A DNA stretch of 64,000 nt from contig NZ_JAZGLW010000001.1 in NCBI RefSeq assembly GCF_036409155.1, positions 1,674,001-1,738,000 of the forward strand, given 5' to 3'. Of this stretch, positions 61,726-64,000 are shown one piece after another; the stretch's first letter is position 1, and each line of letters begins with the position of its first letter. The translations under genes and the position numbers were made by a program. A model generated the notes under the pieces. It did not search any database. It was not told the origin of the DNA and was given only the letters and a program-made list of their open reading frames with translations. The DNA comes from Mycobacterium sp. 050128. GTDB taxonomy: Bacteria; Actinomycetota; Actinomycetes; Mycobacteriales; Mycobacteriaceae.

Positions 61726-63780
61726 CTATGGGCGGGGCGGTGTGGCATTTCCGCGCCATTCGTAGATCTTGGCCCCACCGTTGTCGTAGATCAGCGCCCA
61801 CGACTTCGATTTTTCCAGCGACACTAGTCCGTCGGGGACGGCGAACCCGCGAACCGTCGGCTCACTGCTGTAGATGTAGCGGATATTCAGCGCCTTGATC
61901 GCCTCGACGACCCTCGGATCGGAATTGCCACGGTTGGCGTAGGCCCAGATGACGTAGCGCTGCGGTCCCGGCCCGGTCTGCTGCGGGAAGTCGTAATGGG
62001 TCCACAGCGGGTGCAAATCGGCCACCGCATACATCCAGGCGGTGCCGTCGGTGTTCGCGTTGGCGATCAGGGTGTCGTGGGCGCCGGGCAGTTTGGACAA
62101 ATACTCCATCGCCATCAGGTCGCGCTGGTCGATCATCACCGAGTCGTATTTGTCGCCGAACAGCACCAGGTGTCGATAGAAGTAATGCCGCGCGCTGAAC
62201 AGGGTCGTCAGTACCAGCAGGACCGCGGTGGTCGAGACCCAGAACGGTGCGGGCAACTCCTTGAACCGGCCGGTGATTCGTTTGACGACCGCGACCGCGA
62301 GCGCAACCCCGCCGAACAGCGCGATGGCTGCCATCGGCATCACCAGCATCGTCACCACCGAGGTGAGGCGGCGCGGATCGTTGTAGAAGAACTGGCTGAA
62401 CTCCTCGATCGCGGCGCCGACCGCGTTGTGAAACGGGGCCCCCGCGTAGACGGTCGCCACCGTCAGCACCAGCCAGACCGCCACCGGCCACCAGATCCGC
62501 TTGTACAGCAGATACGCCATGCCGAGGTACATCAGCGCGACGAGGCCGTACTGGGTCGGGAAATCGTTGAGGTGGCGGGTGTGCAGTAGCAGCGCATCGA
62601 TGACGCCCTGCTTGGCGCTCTTGAAGCTGGGGAAGGCATGCCCGGCGATGATGTCGGCCTGTTTGAGCACCCCGATGAACTGCGGCGCCAGGATCACCCC
62701 CGTCGGCACCGCCACCGCGGCCAGGATTGCGGCGTCGGCGACCCGCCCGCGCACCGGATGCCACAACACGTCCAGCAGCCACCAGCCCAACAGGAACAGG
62801 ATGACGATGAATCCGCCGGTCAGGTGCACCGACAGCACGCCGACCAACGCCAGCACGGCCATCGGGATGCGGTCGCGATGCCGCAGCGTGGAGGTGATCA
62901 ACAGGAATGTCGGGATCGCGACGCCGTAGGCGGCCAGGTTGGGCATCGCGGCGACGCCGAACTCAACGTAGGGCACCGAGGTGAACGACGCCGACAGCGC
63001 GGCCGCGGTGGCCGAGATCGCGGCGGCGCGGCCCGGCGTCATCACCGGGCGCAGCAGATGCCAGGTCAGCATCGCCGCGCTGGTCGGAAACAGCCAGATC
63101 GAGGCCGCGACCGAGTTCAGGGTGTAGCCGGTGGTCGGGGCCGCTCCGGTGAGCTGGCAGAACACCGCGGTCAGGGCGTGGAACACCGACGGGTAGTACA
63201 GCGTCTGGTGGGTCTCGACGTTGCGCAGCTCGCCCATGTGGGTGGACGACGCCTGGCCGGTGTCGAGGATGTAGCGCACTTCGTTGGCATGCCACACCGC
63301 ATCCCAGGTGCTGGGGACGGCCTGCCAGTGAGCGGCCAGCCCGCGGTAGGCCGCCCACATGATCAGCAGCGTGCCCAGCGCCACCCCGGCCCCAACCGCC
63401 AGCGCCGGCCAGCCGGCGATGCCCCGCGCCTCGGCGTCGGTGTCGCGGTAGCGGGCCAGTAGCAATTGCAAACCCGTCGCCACCACACACACGACAGCCA
63501 GCGCCGCGAGCGCAGTCCAACCGTTCCACGGGATTCCGAGCGCACCGTAGGGAATGATCGCCAGCGCGACGACACCGTAGGTCAGCGCCGGGCCGACTGC
63601 GACCGCGATTGGCCAGGTTAGCTGGGCGATACGCGCAACGATTGTCCCCGGGGCGATCAGCAAAAACAGTGCGATCAGCGTTCCGATCCAGAGCCCCACT
63701 GGACTAGTATGGCTGGCCGGGTGACCTGGCTCGGGCAGCCACCGGCTGGCTCTGACGTCTGTGGCACCCGCTATCGTCAC
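61726..63780 (-). CDS. Polytopic membrane protein, Rv3779-like (lipid-linked sugar synthesis)
   Basis: 684 residues (M. tuberculosis about 666). About 11-13 membrane helices, for example LWIGTLIALFLLIAPGTIVA, GVVALAIIPYGALGIPW, AVLALVGVLSVHLTGGFIVI and VAVWLVLTVATVY. The luminal loops hold polar motifs such as STWDAVWHANEVRYILDTGQ (with acid and His residues as in GT-C enzymes) and NETHQTLYYPS-like VETHQTLYYPSVFHAL. A soluble C-terminal part follows (DLMAMEYLSKLPGAHDTLIA). Rv3779 has been linked to polyprenyl-phospho-mannose production. It is the first gene of the bpa/exporter run. Confidence 0.85.
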   Translation of the reverse strand: MTIAGATDVRASRWLPEPGHPASHTSPVGLWIGTLIALFLLIAPGTIVARIAQLTWPIAVAVGPALTYGVVALAIIPYGALGIPWNGWTALAALAVVCVVATGLQLLLARYRDTDAEARGIAGWPALAVGAGVALGTLLIMWAAYRGLAAHWQAVPSTWDAVWHANEVRYILDTGQASSTHMGELRNVETHQTLYYPSVFHALTAVFCQLTGAAPTTGYTLNSVAASIWLFPTSAAMLTWHLLRPVMTPGRAAAISATAAALSASFTSVPYVEFGVAAMPNLAAYGVAIPTFLLITSTLRHRDRIPMAVLALVGVLSVHLTGGFIVILFLLGWWLLDVLWHPVRGRVADAAILAAVAVPTGVILAPQFIGVLKQADIIAGHAFPSFKSAKQGVIDALLLHTRHLNDFPTQYGLVALMYLGMAYLLYKRIWWPVAVWLVLTVATVYAGAPFHNAVGAAIEEFSQFFYNDPRRLTSVVTMLVMPMAAIALFGGVALAVAVVKRITGRFKELPAPFWVSTTAVLLVLTTLFSARHYFYRHLVLFGDKYDSVMIDQRDLMAMEYLSKLPGAHDTLIANANTDGTAWMYAVADLHPLWTHYDFPQQTGPGPQRYVIWAYANRGNSDPRVVEAIKALNIRYIYSSEPTVRGFAVPDGLVSLEKSKSWALIYDNGGAKIYEWRGNATPPRP

Positions 63781-63816
63781 GATTTCGCTCTAGTGCGCAA
63801 GCTCTAAGGTGGCTGC

Positions 63817-64000
63817 ATGGCTTACGACGTCGCCCGGGTGCGCGGACTGCATCCGTCACTGGGTGACGGATGGGTGCACTTCGACGCGCCGACCGGGATG
63901 CTGATCCCTGATTCCGTTGCGACCACCGTCTCCACCGCCTTCCGCCGCTCCAGTGCCACCACGGTGGGAGCGCACCCGTCGGCGCAGCGCAGCGCCGCGG
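63817..64000 (+). CDS. Start of a PLP-dependent aminotransferase/cysteine-desulfurase-like gene, Rv3778c-like (partial)
   Basis: The first 61 residues only ([27 protein letters not shown]...). The opening RVRGLHPSL and [22 protein letters not shown] is the characteristic N-terminus of class V aminotransferase-fold proteins of the cysteine-desulfurase branch. The gene runs off the window. It is divergent from the Rv3779-like gene with only 36 bp between the starts. Confidence 0.8.
   Translation, partial: MAYDVARVRGLHPSLGDGWVHFDAPTGMLIPDSVATTVSTAFRRSSATTVGAHPSAQRSAA

Overview
The window is a high-GC Mycobacterium chromosome segment. It carries the cell-wall (mycolyl-arabinogalactan) biosynthesis region, with genes matching the Mycobacterium tuberculosis Rv3778c to Rv3819 block in recognisable order. 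The species looks like a slow grower related to the M. avium complex. The reasons are that embR lies next to embAB, that DprE1 has Ala in place of the benzothiazinone-target Cys, and that the insertion sequence found between accD4 and fadE35 in M. tuberculosis is missing. The species call is inference; the genus is secure.

Layout. 1-3144: end of an FAD oxidoreductase, then Rv3819-, Rv3818- (metallo-beta-lactamase plus Rieske) and Rv3817-like genes. 3205-6418: three tandem PlsC-type acyltransferases and a HAD phosphatase. 6519-10786: an accessory cassette made of a YgiB/YjfM-like membrane protein, a YgiC/YjfC-like ATP-grasp amidoligase, a DUF350 membrane protein and, convergently, a decarboxylase-spermidine synthase fusion. 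10834-13691: an LGFP-repeat amidase and erp. 13944-20450: galactan and arabinan assembly (glf, glfT2, the Rv3807c phosphatase, ubiA, aftB). 20775-33199: mycolate synthesis and transfer (fbpA, fbpD, the Rv3802c lipase, fadD32, pks13, accD4). 33294-37098: fadE35 and a small stress-type island (GarA-like FHA protein, four-helix membrane protein, DUF1918 protein, secreted protein) around a divergent promoter with two DosR-like boxes. 37289-45144: embB, embA and divergent embR. 45148-47409: an ArsR/SRPBCC/DinB-like operon and two small secreted cysteine proteins. 47410-55819: embC, aftA, dprE2, dprE1, a GtrA-like flippase and a Gre-like factor. 56009-58465: flotillin, a mini-NfeD and a secreted C39-like protein. 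58462-63780: the galactan ABC exporter with glfT1, the proteasome activator Bpa and the Rv3779 membrane protein. From 63817: start of an Rv3778c-like PLP enzyme.

How it works together. Glf supplies UDP-galactofuranose. GlfT1 primes and GlfT2 extends galactan, and the Wzm/Wzt-like pair probably exports it. UbiA, the Rv3807c-type phosphatase and DprE1/DprE2 make decaprenyl-phospho-arabinose, used by AftA, EmbA, EmbB, EmbC and AftB. FadD32, Pks13 and AccD4 condense mycolates, and FbpA transfers them to the arabinan ends.

Main points of interest: the polyamine/ATP-grasp cassette, the probable DosR island, the DprE1 Cys-to-Ala change, the split of embC from embAB by about 3.5 kb including embR, a serine at the nucleophile position of FbpD, and small repeats inserted in frame in embA, aftA, glfT1 and erp. 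No tRNA, rRNA, CRISPR array or transposase gene was seen.
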